From: Pelagimonas sp050633425
GTDB taxonomy: Bacteria; Pseudomonadota; Alphaproteobacteria; Rhodobacterales; Rhodobacteraceae
Reading direction: 5' to 3'
Assembly (NCBI RefSeq): GCF_050633425.1
Contig: NZ_JBOEGM010000005.1
Coordinates: forward strand, 1-64,000
Length of the DNA: 64,000 nt
The notes below the pieces were generated by a model. That model was given only the letters and a program-made list of their open reading frames with translations, did no database searches and was not told the origin of the DNA. Both the position numbers and the translations under genes were made by a program. Shown piece by piece: positions 17,165 to 26,563 of this stretch (the first letter of the stretch is position 1; each line of letters begins with the position of its first letter).

Positions 17165-17866
17165 ATGCCTGATACGGCTGCAATTTTGCTTATGGACGAC
17201 GTTCGCTACCGCTGGCCGGGGCGGGCGTCGTTTGGGTTGCATGTTCCGAAACTTGCGCTGGCAGCGGGGGAAACCGTGTTGTTGCTGGGCGAAAGCGGAT
17301 CGGGCAAGTCGACGCTTTTGTCGTTGATTTGCGGCACGATTATCGCCCAATCTGGTGGGGTGTCGGTGGCTGGAACCCAGATCGCCGACCTATCAGCCGG
17401 ACAGCGGGATCGGTTTCGAGCCGAGCAGATTGGCCTGATTTTTCAACAGTTTAATCTGTTGCCTTTTGCTTCCGTCCAAGACAACATCCTGCTCCCTTTG
17501 CAATTCGCTCCACAGCGTCGCCGACGCGTGGCCGATCTCAAGGCGGAAGCAGCGCAGCTGTGTCGCGATTTGGGCTTGCCCGACGGGGTGATGACAACGC
17601 GGGCCGGGCGCTTGAGTGTTGGCCAGCAACAACGCGTGGCCGCCGCGCGCGCGCTTATCGGAACGCCGCCGCTGATCATCGCGGATGAGCCGACATCCTC
17701 GCTTGATGCGGCCAGCCAATCCACATTTCTCGACCTTTTGTTCGCCCAGTCGCGCGCCCATGACACTGCGCTGCTGATGGTGAGCCATGACGCCCGCCTC
17801 TCCGACCAATTTGACCGGGTTATTCACATGTCTGACATCGCCACATCAGAACGAGCAGCGGCATGA
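17165..17866 (+). CDS. ABC transporter ATP-binding protein (MacB/LolD type)
   Basis: A 233-residue ATPase with Walker A GESGSGKST, Q-loop FQQFNLLP, signature LSVGQQQRVAAARAL, Walker B IIADEP and the switch His in MVSHD. Its partner permease follows with a 4-bp ATGA overlap. MacB/LolD-type ATPases work with FtsX-like permeases that act by mechanotransmission rather than as ordinary pores. In this operon it should drive a step of zinc handling with the ZrgA-like protein. Confidence 0.92.
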   Translation: MPDTAAILLMDDVRYRWPGRASFGLHVPKLALAAGETVLLLGESGSGKSTLLSLICGTIIAQSGGVSVAGTQIADLSAGQRDRFRAEQIGLIFQQFNLLPFASVQDNILLPLQFAPQRRRRVADLKAEAAQLCRDLGLPDGVMTTRAGRLSVGQQQRVAAARALIGTPPLIIADEPTSSLDAASQSTFLDLLFAQSRAHDTALLMVSHDARLSDQFDRVIHMSDIATSERAAA

Positions 17867-19113
17867 TCCTACGTCTTGCCTTTGGGTCGTTGCGCGCGCG
17901 CGCCTTGACGGTTGGAATGACCATTCTTGCCATCGCCTTGTCCGTGACCCTGTTCCTTGGGGTGGAAAAGGTCAGGACCGGGGCCAAGTCGAGCTTTGCC
18001 GACACGATTTCAGGCACCGACCTGATTGTTGGTGCGCGGTCTGGATCGGTTCAATTGCTTTTGTACTCGGTGTTTCGGATCGGTAACGCGACGAACAATC
18101 TGACTTGGGAAAGCTACCAAGACATTGCCGCCCAGCCGGTTGTTGACTGGATCGTGCCGATTTCGCTTGGGGATAGCCATCGCCAATTCCGGGTCATGGG
18201 CACAACCACGGCGTTTTTTGAACGATACAAATACCGATCAGGTCAATCGCTGGCGCTGCGCGATGGGGCTCTGATGGATGACCTGTTTGACACGGTGATC
18301 GGGGCCGATGTGGCGGCGACGCTGGGGTATAATATCGGCGATCCGATAGTGGTGGCCCATGGGTTGGCCTCCTTTTCGGAACACAAGGATCAGCCGTTTC
18401 GCGTCTCGGGCATTTTGGAGAAAACCGGCACGCCGGTTGATCGCACGGTCATCGTGAGCCTAGAGGCGATTGAGGCAATCCATGTCGATTGGAAAAGCGG
18501 CGCGCAGATTCCGGGCCAGTCAACACCCGCTGATGTCATCCGGCAAATGGAGCTCCAGCCCAAGGCGGTGACCGCCGCCCTTGTCGGCGTCAAAAGCCGC
18601 CTACAGGTGTTTGGATTGCAACGGGCCATCAACGAATATCCGCAAGAACCACTTCTGGCGATTTTGCCCGGTGTGGCGCTGCAAGAGCTCTGGCAAATCG
18701 TCGGAATCGCCGAAACCGCGCTGATTGCAGTGTCGGCGATGGTGGTTGTGACAGCTTTGATCGGGATGATGGCGACGATTTTTTCGAGCCTGAACGAACG
18801 ACGCCGCGAAATGGCGATTTTTCGCGCTATGGGCGCGCGACCTCGTGTTGTGCTTGGCCTGCTGGTGCTTGAAGCGGTTGTGATGGCCGCAATTGGGGCC
18901 GTGCTTGGGCTGGCTTTGCTCTATGCCGGGCTGTTTGTGGGCCAACCTATCATCGACGCCGCCTTTGGCCTTTGGTTGCCGATTGATCCACCATCACTGC
19001 GCGAAGTCTGGGTGTTGCTCGGAGTGGTGGCGGCTGGCGCAATTGTGAGCATGGTTCCGGCCGTGCGGGCCTACCGCATGTCTCTGGCTGATGGTATGAT
19101 GGTCAAAATCTAA
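17863..19113 (+). CDS. ABC transporter permease, FtsX/MacB-like
   Basis: A 416-residue membrane protein: TM1 at about 15-35, a large periplasmic domain (about 40-285), then three TM segments (about 285-310, 330-360, 380-400) with the FtsX-family motif ERRREMAIFRAMGARP between the second and third. It pairs with the preceding ATPase. The FtsX-like fold is unusual for a metal importer, since known zinc ABC importers use ZnuB-type permeases. It is followed 18 bp later by two DUF3299 genes. Confidence 0.9.
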   Translation: MILRLAFGSLRARALTVGMTILAIALSVTLFLGVEKVRTGAKSSFADTISGTDLIVGARSGSVQLLLYSVFRIGNATNNLTWESYQDIAAQPVVDWIVPISLGDSHRQFRVMGTTTAFFERYKYRSGQSLALRDGALMDDLFDTVIGADVAATLGYNIGDPIVVAHGLASFSEHKDQPFRVSGILEKTGTPVDRTVIVSLEAIEAIHVDWKSGAQIPGQSTPADVIRQMELQPKAVTAALVGVKSRLQVFGLQRAINEYPQEPLLAILPGVALQELWQIVGIAETALIAVSAMVVVTALIGMMATIFSSLNERRREMAIFRAMGARPRVVLGLLVLEAVVMAAIGAVLGLALLYAGLFVGQPIIDAAFGLWLPIDPPSLREVWVLLGVVAAGAIVSMVPAVRAYRMSLADGMMVKI

Positions 19114-19131
19114 GTGTAAAGGTACGAGACA

Positions 19132-19635
19132 ATGCATCTGTCACGACGCCAGTTGATTGCCGCAGTTGCCGCCGGTATGGCGCTGCCAAAAGCGGCTTTG
19201 GCCAATTCCGCCACCGAAATCACCTGGGACGATCTTATTCCGCCCGGCGTGCCCTATTCCGAAATCATTGCCGAAGGTGAGATGGATGAGGCAAACGATT
19301 TCTGGCTGCCGGTTTTTGATGCCAATGCCACCAAGCTCAACCCAACGCTGGATGGGGCCTATATCAAGATGCCGGGCTATATTTTGCCGCTCGATTTGTC
19401 GACCGACGGCGTCACGAGCTTTGTCCTTGTGCCCTATGTTGGGGCCTGCATTCACACGCCGCCCCCGCCCGCTAATCAACTGGTTCTCGTAACGACACAA
19501 ACCCCGTGGAAAAGCACTGACCTTTGGGAACCCGTTTGGGTCACAGGCGTGATGAAAAACAGCGTCCAGTCTACCGAGGTTGCAGAGGTGGGGTATTCGC
19601 TGACAGCTGACAAAATGGAGGTCTATGAATGGTAA
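19132..19635 (+). CDS. DUF3299 exported protein (first copy)
   Basis: A 167-residue exported protein. The N-terminus LSRRQLIAAVAAGMALPKAALA looks like a twin-arginine or Sec signal. The mature part carries the DUF3299 pattern: EITWDDLIPP, MPGYILPLD, FVLVPYVGACIHTPPPPANQ and the C-terminal VGYSLTADKMEVYEW. The conserved Cys and His of GACIHTPPPPANQ could bind metal. In the Zrg-type zinc systems such proteins accompany ZrgA and the ABC genes; their exact role is not known. It overlaps its paralogue by 7 bp. Confidence 0.85.
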   Translation: MHLSRRQLIAAVAAGMALPKAALANSATEITWDDLIPPGVPYSEIIAEGEMDEANDFWLPVFDANATKLNPTLDGAYIKMPGYILPLDLSTDGVTSFVLVPYVGACIHTPPPPANQLVLVTTQTPWKSTDLWEPVWVTGVMKNSVQSTEVAEVGYSLTADKMEVYEW

Positions 19636-20132
19636 ATCCGCGCATGGATCGCCGCCGTTTGATGGCCGGTTTGGCGGCTTTGGCCTGCACGCCCGGGCTG
19701 GCTTGGGCTGAAAGTTTTGTTGATTTGGAATGGACGGACCTCATCCCAGAGGGGCAACCGGCCATGCCGCCGATGTTGCAAAACCTGATCAATCACGACA
19801 ATCCGCCAATGTCGAGCCAACAGCCAGAATCCCTTGGGGTTCGCCATGACTGGGATGGTCAGATCGTGCGGCTGCCCGGCTTTATCCTGCCGATTGATTA
19901 TTCGGGAACGGGTGTGACTGCCTTTATTCTGGTCCCCTTCGTCGGAGCCTGCGTCCATGTCCCGCCGCCACCTGCCAATCAATTGGTTTTTGTAACCACG
20001 TCAAAACCTTACGAAAGCTCGGGCCTCTATGAGGCGGTCAACGTTACCGGCATGTTTGGTGTGTCGTCGGTGTCGACCCAAGTGGCTCAAGTGGGTTATG
20101 CGTTGTCCGCCGATTTGATTGAGCCGTTCTAG
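19629..20132 (+). CDS. DUF3299 exported protein (second copy)
   Basis: A 167-residue paralogue of the preceding protein with the same core (LEWTDLIPEG, LPGFILPIDYSGTGV, FVGACVHVPPPPANQ, VGYALSADLIEPF) and a clear twin-arginine-like signal (MDRRRLMAGLAALACTPGLAWA). It starts at ATG 19629 or ATG 19644. The two copies are diverged, so the duplication is old. The stop codon is embedded in a palindrome that may terminate the zinc operon. Confidence 0.85.
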   Translation: MVNPRMDRRRLMAGLAALACTPGLAWAESFVDLEWTDLIPEGQPAMPPMLQNLINHDNPPMSSQQPESLGVRHDWDGQIVRLPGFILPIDYSGTGVTAFILVPFVGACVHVPPPPANQLVFVTTSKPYESSGLYEAVNVTGMFGVSSVSTQVAQVGYALSADLIEPF

Positions 20133-20145
20133 GGGCCAGCCCCTA
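20130..20145 (+). terminator. Stop-codon palindrome at the end of the zinc operon
   Basis: TAGGGGC-CA-GCCCCTA is a perfect palindrome that begins with the TAG stop codon. A near-identical one follows cueR. There is no T-tract, so termination is only inferred. Confidence 0.4.
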
Positions 20146-20193
20146 AGCGCGTGTCTGCGCCAAAGTCATTCATGACACCGATCACGCGCGCCC

Positions 20194-22389
20194 CTAATCA
20201 AGTGCGTCACGAAGGGCTTTGGCCAATTGGTATTGCTGAAACGGCTTGTGAAGCAGCACTTGGTCGGGCCCAAAGAAACTGTTGTTCTGAATAGACTCCG
20301 CCGGATATCCAGACATGAAGATGACTTTGAAATTGGGGTAGATTTTGCTGGCCCTATGTGCAAATTCAGGCCCGCTTTCGCCGCCCGGTAGCACGACATC
20401 CGACAGCACCAGGTCAATATTTGGCTCACGTTTCATGATTGCCTCGGCCTCAATCGTATTGGCTGCAGACAGGACGCGATACCCGATGTTTTTCAACATC
20501 CCAACGGCAAATGCGCCGACATCTGGGTTGTCTTCTATCACCAAGATCAGTTCGGCCGCGCCGCGCGGTGAAATCATCTTTGGGATTTCGGCAATGGGGG
20601 CCAAGTCGCCTTTGGCGCGCGGCAAAAAGACCCGGACAGTTGTGCCCGTGCCGAGCTCGGTTTCGACGCTCACATGGCCCCCGGACTGCTTGGCAAAACC
20701 ATAAATCATCGACAGGCCAAGCCCGCTGCCTTCGCCCACTTCCTTGGTTGTGTAAAAGGGTTCAAACGCATGGGCCTGCACTTCAGGGGTCATGCCAGTC
20801 CCCTCGTCGCTGACCTCAAGAACCACATAATCGCCAAGTGTTGCGTCGGGGTTAAGCGCGATGGCGTCTTGATCCAAGTGTTTGTTGAAACAGCGAATAG
20901 TCAACTTGCCTTCGCCATCCATGGCGTCCCGAGAGTTGAGGGCGAGATTGAGCAGGACGTTCTCGACCTGCCCCGCGTCGGCCAGCGGTGTCCAAAGGTC
21001 AGGTGGCACGCCTATCGACACTTCAATCGCTTCGCCCAACGTGCGGCTGAGCATTTCGGACATGTCCAAAACCAAATCCCCAAGGTCAATGATCTGTGGC
21101 ATCAACGCTTGTTTGCGCGAATAGGCCAGGAGCCTTTGGGTCAAACTGGCCCCGCGGTCCGTTGCCTTGATAATGGCGGCGATCAAGGCGGGCTGGGCCT
21201 CAGGATCGCCGTCTTCCAGCATTTCAGCATTGCCCATGATAACCGCGAGCAGGTTATTGAAATCATGTGCAATACCGCCTGTTAGCTGCCCAACCGCCTC
21301 AAGCTTTTGACTTTGTCGCAAGCCATCTTCGGCCAGTCTCTGGGCGGTCATGTCGATCGCGACTTCGCCGATCCCCGTAAGGTTGCCATGGCTCCCAAAG
21401 ACCGGAAATCGTGTGAGGTGCAAATGGTGATAGGCACCGTCGGCGAAGGGAATAACGATTTCCTCTTCAAAGGGATGTTCGTATTTCACAACATATTTTT
21501 GCCCGTCCGACCACCGGGCGGCAAGATCTGGGCCAAACACGTCGGAGGGTAGTTTACCGATTAGGTTCCTGGCTTTGACACCAAGGGAGGTTTCGTAACA
21601 GCGATTTATCAGCTGGAACCGACCCTCAAGATCTTTGAGAGCCAAGAGTGAGGGCGAATGATCAACAACCGAGCGGAAGCGCTCTTCGCTTTCACGCATG
21701 GCTTTCTCGGCGCGTCGACGTTCATCTACTTCGGCGGACAAATCTTCGTTGGCTTGCTGCAACACCTGGTTTCGCTCCAGCCGACGCACCACGCGCAGGA
21801 TAAACAACATGATACCAAAGCTGAGTAGGAGTCGGAGGCCGCTGATCAGGATGATCCTGTCGCGGGATGTTCCACCAATCGTATCGCGTTCCGCGCCATC
21901 AATCACCAAAACGACATTGCCGATGGGATCACCGTCATGCACAATATCGCGGCGCAAACTATGCGGCATTGCGTCAGAAAGAGGCGGTCGCTCGGCGGTC
22001 AGAAACTCATCCTGAGCGAGGGATGTGATCTCGATGCTGATCACCCGTGGATCCGTCATGACGCTATCAATGATCCCGGTCCCGGCTTCGGGGATGAGGT
22101 TCCAGACCGGATCGCGCATCCCATTGGCCAACATATCGGCCATGTGGTTCATTTCCATCCGAAAGGCCTTGTTTAGGGCGTTTCTCTGCAGGTTGAGAGA
22201 GTACCAAGTTGCAGAGAGCAGAGGCACAACCAAGGTCAGCAACAGCATCACCCCGATCCATCCCCAACGGCGGGACGGCGCAAAGTTGCGCGGTGGAAGC
22301 GGGGGGCTAGGTGCGCGCATCAGACGGGCATCACCCGAGAGAAACCGTGGTTGATGGTGTGGCAATGGATCACTCGACGTCCAATTCAT
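20194..22389 (-). CDS. Membrane hybrid histidine kinase (PAS-HisKA-HATPase-REC)
   Basis: About 731 residues. TM1 is at about 43-65 and TM2 at about 180-200, enclosing a periplasmic sensor of about 115 residues. A coiled coil (205-235), a PAS domain (235-355), a HisKA domain with phospho-His in GGIAHDFNN (about 375), an ATPase domain with EGSGLGLSM, and a C-terminal receiver (LVIEDNPD, phospho-Asp in VLSDVVLPGG) follow. I chose ATG 22389, which overlaps the end of the upstream binding-protein gene by 20 bp and suggests translational coupling; ATG 22320 is an alternative. No separate output regulator is adjacent on this strand apart from the OmpR-type gene at 23.4 kb. Confidence 0.88.
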   Translation of the reverse strand: MNWTSSDPLPHHQPRFLSGDARLMRAPSPPLPPRNFAPSRRWGWIGVMLLLTLVVPLLSATWYSLNLQRNALNKAFRMEMNHMADMLANGMRDPVWNLIPEAGTGIIDSVMTDPRVISIEITSLAQDEFLTAERPPLSDAMPHSLRRDIVHDGDPIGNVVLVIDGAERDTIGGTSRDRIILISGLRLLLSFGIMLFILRVVRRLERNQVLQQANEDLSAEVDERRRAEKAMRESEERFRSVVDHSPSLLALKDLEGRFQLINRCYETSLGVKARNLIGKLPSDVFGPDLAARWSDGQKYVVKYEHPFEEEIVIPFADGAYHHLHLTRFPVFGSHGNLTGIGEVAIDMTAQRLAEDGLRQSQKLEAVGQLTGGIAHDFNNLLAVIMGNAEMLEDGDPEAQPALIAAIIKATDRGASLTQRLLAYSRKQALMPQIIDLGDLVLDMSEMLSRTLGEAIEVSIGVPPDLWTPLADAGQVENVLLNLALNSRDAMDGEGKLTIRCFNKHLDQDAIALNPDATLGDYVVLEVSDEGTGMTPEVQAHAFEPFYTTKEVGEGSGLGLSMIYGFAKQSGGHVSVETELGTGTTVRVFLPRAKGDLAPIAEIPKMISPRGAAELILVIEDNPDVGAFAVGMLKNIGYRVLSAANTIEAEAIMKREPNIDLVLSDVVLPGGESGPEFAHRASKIYPNFKVIFMSGYPAESIQNNSFFGPDQVLLHKPFQQYQLAKALRDALD

Positions 22390-23155
22390 CAAAGCCGACG
22401 CCCAAATGGTTGCGATAGATTTGATCGACGACCCCCTCTGCCAGCAAATCTTCTAGAGCGGCATTGAGAGACCTTTGTTCCGACACCAAGGCGGCATTCA
22501 TCGTTGGATATAAATAGTCGCTAGAATGGGTGGGTGAGAGCGGTCGAATGTTGAGGTTTTTGCTATGCGCAATGGATGTGGTATTGGCGTAATCCGCGAC
22601 AATTGTGTCAACGCGACCAAAAGCAAGTTTGCGAATATTTGTTTCATCATCAACGGCATAGTCGATGGACGCTTTGGCAGCCTCGAGCATTTTGATCAAA
22701 TCTTCAGGGTAGGTGTACCCGCTGACCAATCCCACGGTTTTGCCAACCAGCGCATCGGCGTCGAACGTCTGGGATTCACTGTTGCGATGGACCCAAAAGG
22801 TGTTTGTATAGAGGCTAAAGCTCGCGGGGCCCTGAAGGAATTCTGGCCTTTTGGCTGCGTCCAGCACCCCGTCCATCTCGCTTTGGCGCACCATTTCAAG
22901 GCAGCGGTTCCAAGGGAGGTTATGAAAGCCAAGAGAAACCCCCATCCGCTCTGCCGCGGCTTGCAAGATGTCGACCGTGATGCCCCGCGCGTTGCCCGCG
23001 TTTGTCGAAACATAGGGGGGCCAATCGTTTTAGCAAAACTGCAGATCGCTCTCTTGGGTCCGGGCCGGTTGGGCAGAAACGAGCACCACAAATATTGGGA
23101 CGAAAAATGCTGCGTATAAGAGCATCTGCCGTGGCGGTATTTTTTGCGTTCTCAT
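22370..23155 (-). pseudogene. Periplasmic solute-binding protein interrupted by an in-frame TAA
   Basis: Reading from ATG 23155 gives a signal peptide (QMLLYAAFFVPIFVVLVSAQPARTQ) and then SDLQFC, followed by a TAA at 23032-23030, and then the same frame continues NDWPPYVSTNAGNARGITVDIL and a complete family-3 solute-binding protein to 22370. The join FC-x-NDWPPY is the normal start of the mature domain, so one codon (42) has become a stop. Without readthrough, only a protein lacking its signal peptide could be made. It overlaps the hybrid kinase gene, so the intact protein was probably an extracellular ligand receptor for that kinase. Confidence 0.85.
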
Positions 23156-23250
23156 GGCTGTTCATTCCCCACTGTTCTAAAAAGCTATCACTAGTAGGTA
23201 CGACTACGGATTCTACCAAACATAGGTTAACATGTCTTTAATTAAGGTTA

Positions 23251-23267
23251 CCGCCCCAAGGGGGCGG
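23251..23267 (-). terminator. GC-rich hairpin downstream of the OmpR-type regulator
   Basis: CCGCCCC-N3-GGGGCGG forms a strong stem 140 bp downstream of the regulator gene on the minus strand. The sequence after it is only moderately T-rich. It lies upstream of the broken binding-protein gene and may separate the two transcripts. Confidence 0.4.
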
Positions 23268-23407
23268 GCGGGGGGCTTTGTTCAAAAGACCACACAAGCC
23301 TGCGATGGATGGTGGCGGCTTGCACGGCTTGCTTTGCCCAATAGACGCCTAAACCAGAGCCTGAAATCGGGGCCTAAACCCGGTTTCAATGACATAAAAA
23401 ACCGCTG

Positions 23408-24124
23408 TCAAATCTTGTGCAAATCCGCCGCCAAAACATAACCCTCACCGCGAATGGATTGGATGAGAGAGGGTTCCGCGTTGTCGCCATCAATTTTGCG
23501 CCGCAAGCGCGAGACATGCGCGTCCACCGCCCGATCTGTGATCGCAACTGAGTTTCCATAGAGCTCAGACATCAACCGGTCTCGGCTGATGATTTTACCA
23601 GCTTGCAGAGTTAACATCTTGAGGAGCGAAAACTCGGTGCTGGTTAGGGTGATGGGGCGATCTTCGGCAATGTGACGCAGGCCGCGTTTGGTCAGGTCAA
23701 ACTCAAGCCCTGCAAACACGGCTTTGCTAAAAACGGTATCCGTTTCAGTCGGTTGTGGTGTTTCCAAGCGGCGTAAAACGGCTTTGATCCGGGCCAATAA
23801 TTCGCGCGGCTCACAGGGTTTGGTGACGTAATCATCAGCCCCGATTTCAAGCCCGAAGATTCGATCAAAGACCTCATCGCGCGCCGATAAGATGATGATG
23901 GGCGTCTTGGCTTTGGCCCGAATTTCCTTGGCCAACTCAAACCCATCCGCATCGGGCAGGTTCAGATCGAGGACAATCAAGCTGGTATGCTTTTCTTCAA
24001 ACAACGCACGGGCCTGCGCACCCGAACTTGCGGTTTGGGTCTGATAACCGTGCTTTTTCAGGAACCGCGCCAGAAACGAAGTCAGCTGCCTATCATCGTC
24101 GACTATGAGAATTGTTTGACCCAT
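23408..24124 (-). CDS. OmpR-family response regulator
   Basis: A 238-residue regulator. The receiver domain (about 1-120) has the acidic pair in LIVDDDRQ, the phospho-Asp in LIVLDLNLPD, the Thr/Ser in IILSARD and the conserved Lys in DYVTKP. The C-terminal winged helix (about 140-238) has the family pattern FSLLKML and VDAHVSRLRRKI, ending IRGEGYVLAADL. I chose ATG 24124 because the receiver begins there. It is divergent from the hybrid kinase at 24192 with 67 bp between, so the two likely form one signalling system. OmpR-family proteins bind direct repeats spaced about 10 bp, like those found at 26420-26455. Confidence 0.92.
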   Translation of the reverse strand: MGQTILIVDDDRQLTSFLARFLKKHGYQTQTASSGAQARALFEEKHTSLIVLDLNLPDADGFELAKEIRAKAKTPIIILSARDEVFDRIFGLEIGADDYVTKPCEPRELLARIKAVLRRLETPQPTETDTVFSKAVFAGLEFDLTKRGLRHIAEDRPITLTSTEFSLLKMLTLQAGKIISRDRLMSELYGNSVAITDRAVDAHVSRLRRKIDGDNAEPSLIQSIRGEGYVLAADLHKI

Positions 24125-24191
24125 CTCATATCCCTTGTGTCCCGTAGCGCTAACATGGCCCAAGTTCACCGCAGCATCAAGGTAGCGCACC

Positions 24192-26399
24192 ATGGCCACG
24201 CACACCCAGTCGTCACATCGGTTTTATCTGGTGGGTTTTTTAGCGGGCTTCCTGCTTTTGGTGACTGTCTTGCTCGGGCTGTTTTTGGGGACAGAAACAC
24301 GCCGCCAGTTTGGGGAAATTGAAGCCAGTTGGATAGAATATGACGGCGATGTGGGGCAAAAGGGGGTCTGGATCAGTTCTATCCGCGGGTATCTGGGCTA
24401 TGGCGGTATTATCCACAATTTCAAAAATTACGTGCTGCGCCAGGATGAGACCTATCTGACCCGCGCCCAAGTGCAGGTCCGGCACTTTCGCAGCGTGGTC
24501 GATGTCTATTTGGCGCAAACCACCGATCCGGTTGAACAGCGCGCCTTGCGAACGGTGCGCCGGACTATGGAGGCCTATTCCGACAAGTTTTCCGTGGCAA
24601 GGCAAGGGGTTGCCGACGGGCTTAGCATTGAACAGATCGACGCGATGGTGCGGATTGATGACAGCGCGGCCAAGCTGGCTTTGGTTGATCTCGAAGCGGT
24701 TTGGACAGACGCTCGGATCATCTCAACGCGTCGGATATTCGCGGCTGTGGGGCAGGGGCAGGCGCTTATCGGCATCGGTTTTGTCTCGATCATTGCTTTG
24801 GTTTTGGCTGCTTTTGCGATTGGTGTGATGTTGTATTTGATGTTTCGCGACATGGGTCACACGTTACACCGGCTGTCGGGTGAACTCACCGCCCGGCGCG
24901 AAGCTGAGGCCAGTGAAAAACGGCTCGCCAATGTGGTTGAGCAAAGCCCGTCGACGATTGTGATCACCGACACCTCTGCGCGCATTCTCTATGCCAATCG
25001 GCGGTTTCGCGAATTGACCGGGCGGGGCAGTGACGAGGTCGAAGGCAAGACGCCGAAGTTCCTGCAATCGGGGGATACCAGTGACAGCACCTATGCCGAA
25101 TTGCGCCGGGCTTTGGCTGAGGGGCGCGAATATCAGGGCATCTTTCGCAATCGCAAAAAGGACGGCACGACCTATTGGGCCGACACCCGGATTTTGCCTC
25201 TGGTTGGGCCGGATGGCACCGTGCAGAATTTTATCGGCATTGGCGAAGACATCACCGAACGCCGCGAGGCGCGTGAACAGGTGGCGCGGGCGCAAAAGCT
25301 TGAGGCGGTTGGGCTTTTAGCGGGGGGGATTGCCCATGATTTTAACAACGTGCTGACCACAATCGTTGGTGCCGCGCATCTGGCGGCGATGGATGCAACA
25401 GAGGGCAGCGATTTGGCGGGTGAAATCGAGCAGATCGAAATCGCCGCCAAACGGGCACAAAGCCTTGTGCGTGGATTGCTGAGCTTTGCACGGCGTGAGC
25501 CGGGGCAATCGCAGCCGGTCAATCTCTGCGGTGTCGTGCAAGAAGTGTCGCGCCTTTTGCGCGCGTCGCTGCCGCCGACGGTACGGCTCAAAACCTGCGA
25601 TGCGCAAGACATGGTTATGGTGCTGGCGGATCACACGCATTTGCACCAGATCGTTATGAACCTGACCCGCAATGCTGCCGAAGCGATTGGGGCCGCCGAG
25701 GGGCAGGTGATCATCGGTGCCGAAAATGTCGATGGAACGCCCGAGGGGCTGCTTGATCGCTCGGACGGCTGGGTCTGTCTGAGCATTCAGGACAATGGCC
25801 CCGGCATGTCATCGGAAACCCGCGCCCGGCTGTTTGATCCGTTTTTCACCACCAAACCGCTGGGCAAAGGCTCGGGTCTTGGGCTTGTCGTTGTCGCGGG
25901 GTTGGTTGAGGAAATGGGCGGCCGGATCGAAGTCGACAGCGCACCGGGGGAGGGCGCGCGCTTTTTGATCTATCTACCCGCCACCGATTTGCCCGAAGAG
26001 ATCGGCACTTTGCGGGATGGCACGCCAACCCCGCGTGGCCACGAGCGGATCATGATTGTCGATGATGAGACCGAGATCGCCGCGACATGGCGGCGGATGT
26101 TGATGCGGTTGGGGTATCGGGTCGAGGCCTATACATCGCCGATTATTGCGGCTGAGAAGCTATTGGCGGATCCGGGGCGCGTTGATCTGTTGGTGACGGA
26201 CATGGTGATGCCGGACCTGAGCGGTGAAGCCTTGACCGAAAAGGCGCGCTCGGTTCGGCCCGATTTACCGGTGGTGATCTGCACGGGGTATGCGCCGTCT
26301 TCGATCAAAGTCAGCGGCCCGGCACCCAAGGTTTTGGACAAACCCATCGACCCAGATCATTTGGCCCGCCAAATCAGAGACACGCTAGACGGCAAATGA
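24192..26399 (+). CDS. Membrane hybrid histidine kinase (PAS-HisKA-HATPase-REC)
   Basis: A 735-residue protein. TM1 (about 11-33) and TM2 (about 190-217) flank a helical periplasmic sensor with the motif YGGIIHNFKNYVLRQDE (about 70-86). A PAS domain (245-355), a HisKA domain with phospho-His H382 in GGIAHDFNN, an ATPase domain with KGSGLGLVV, and a receiver (IMIVDDE, phospho-Asp in LLVTDMVMPD) follow. It is divergent from the OmpR-type regulator and immediately precedes the iodate-reductase-like cluster, so it may sense a signal that controls that cluster. Confidence 0.9.
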   Translation: MATHTQSSHRFYLVGFLAGFLLLVTVLLGLFLGTETRRQFGEIEASWIEYDGDVGQKGVWISSIRGYLGYGGIIHNFKNYVLRQDETYLTRAQVQVRHFRSVVDVYLAQTTDPVEQRALRTVRRTMEAYSDKFSVARQGVADGLSIEQIDAMVRIDDSAAKLALVDLEAVWTDARIISTRRIFAAVGQGQALIGIGFVSIIALVLAAFAIGVMLYLMFRDMGHTLHRLSGELTARREAEASEKRLANVVEQSPSTIVITDTSARILYANRRFRELTGRGSDEVEGKTPKFLQSGDTSDSTYAELRRALAEGREYQGIFRNRKKDGTTYWADTRILPLVGPDGTVQNFIGIGEDITERREAREQVARAQKLEAVGLLAGGIAHDFNNVLTTIVGAAHLAAMDATEGSDLAGEIEQIEIAAKRAQSLVRGLLSFARREPGQSQPVNLCGVVQEVSRLLRASLPPTVRLKTCDAQDMVMVLADHTHLHQIVMNLTRNAAEAIGAAEGQVIIGAENVDGTPEGLLDRSDGWVCLSIQDNGPGMSSETRARLFDPFFTTKPLGKGSGLGLVVVAGLVEEMGGRIEVDSAPGEGARFLIYLPATDLPEEIGTLRDGTPTPRGHERIMIVDDETEIAATWRRMLMRLGYRVEAYTSPIIAAEKLLADPGRVDLLVTDMVMPDLSGEALTEKARSVRPDLPVVICTGYAPSSIKVSGPAPKVLDKPIDPDHLARQIRDTLDGK

Positions 26400-26404
26400 C
26401 ACGG

Positions 26405-26455
26405 GTCAATACACCTTAAGTCACAAACGGTCACAACTGGTCATGTTAGGTCACC
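26405..26455 (+). promoter_or_regulatory. Direct GTCA repeats phased at 10 bp
   Basis: GTCA occurs at 26405, 26420, 26430, 26440 and 26450; the last four are exactly 10 bp apart, most with a GGTCA or GTCACAA context. This places all copies on one DNA face, as expected for tandem binding of an OmpR-family regulator. The array is about 210 bp upstream of the peroxidase-Rieske-molybdoenzyme operon. Confidence 0.65.
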
Positions 26456-26563
26456 CTGAGCGCAACACTCGTCGCAAACACTTGCCCTAAAATCGTAGTG
26501 AACACCCTGATTTGGGTTTCCAAAGTGGTTCTCCCAATTGGTCCCCAAGTCGGGCGCGAGCAA

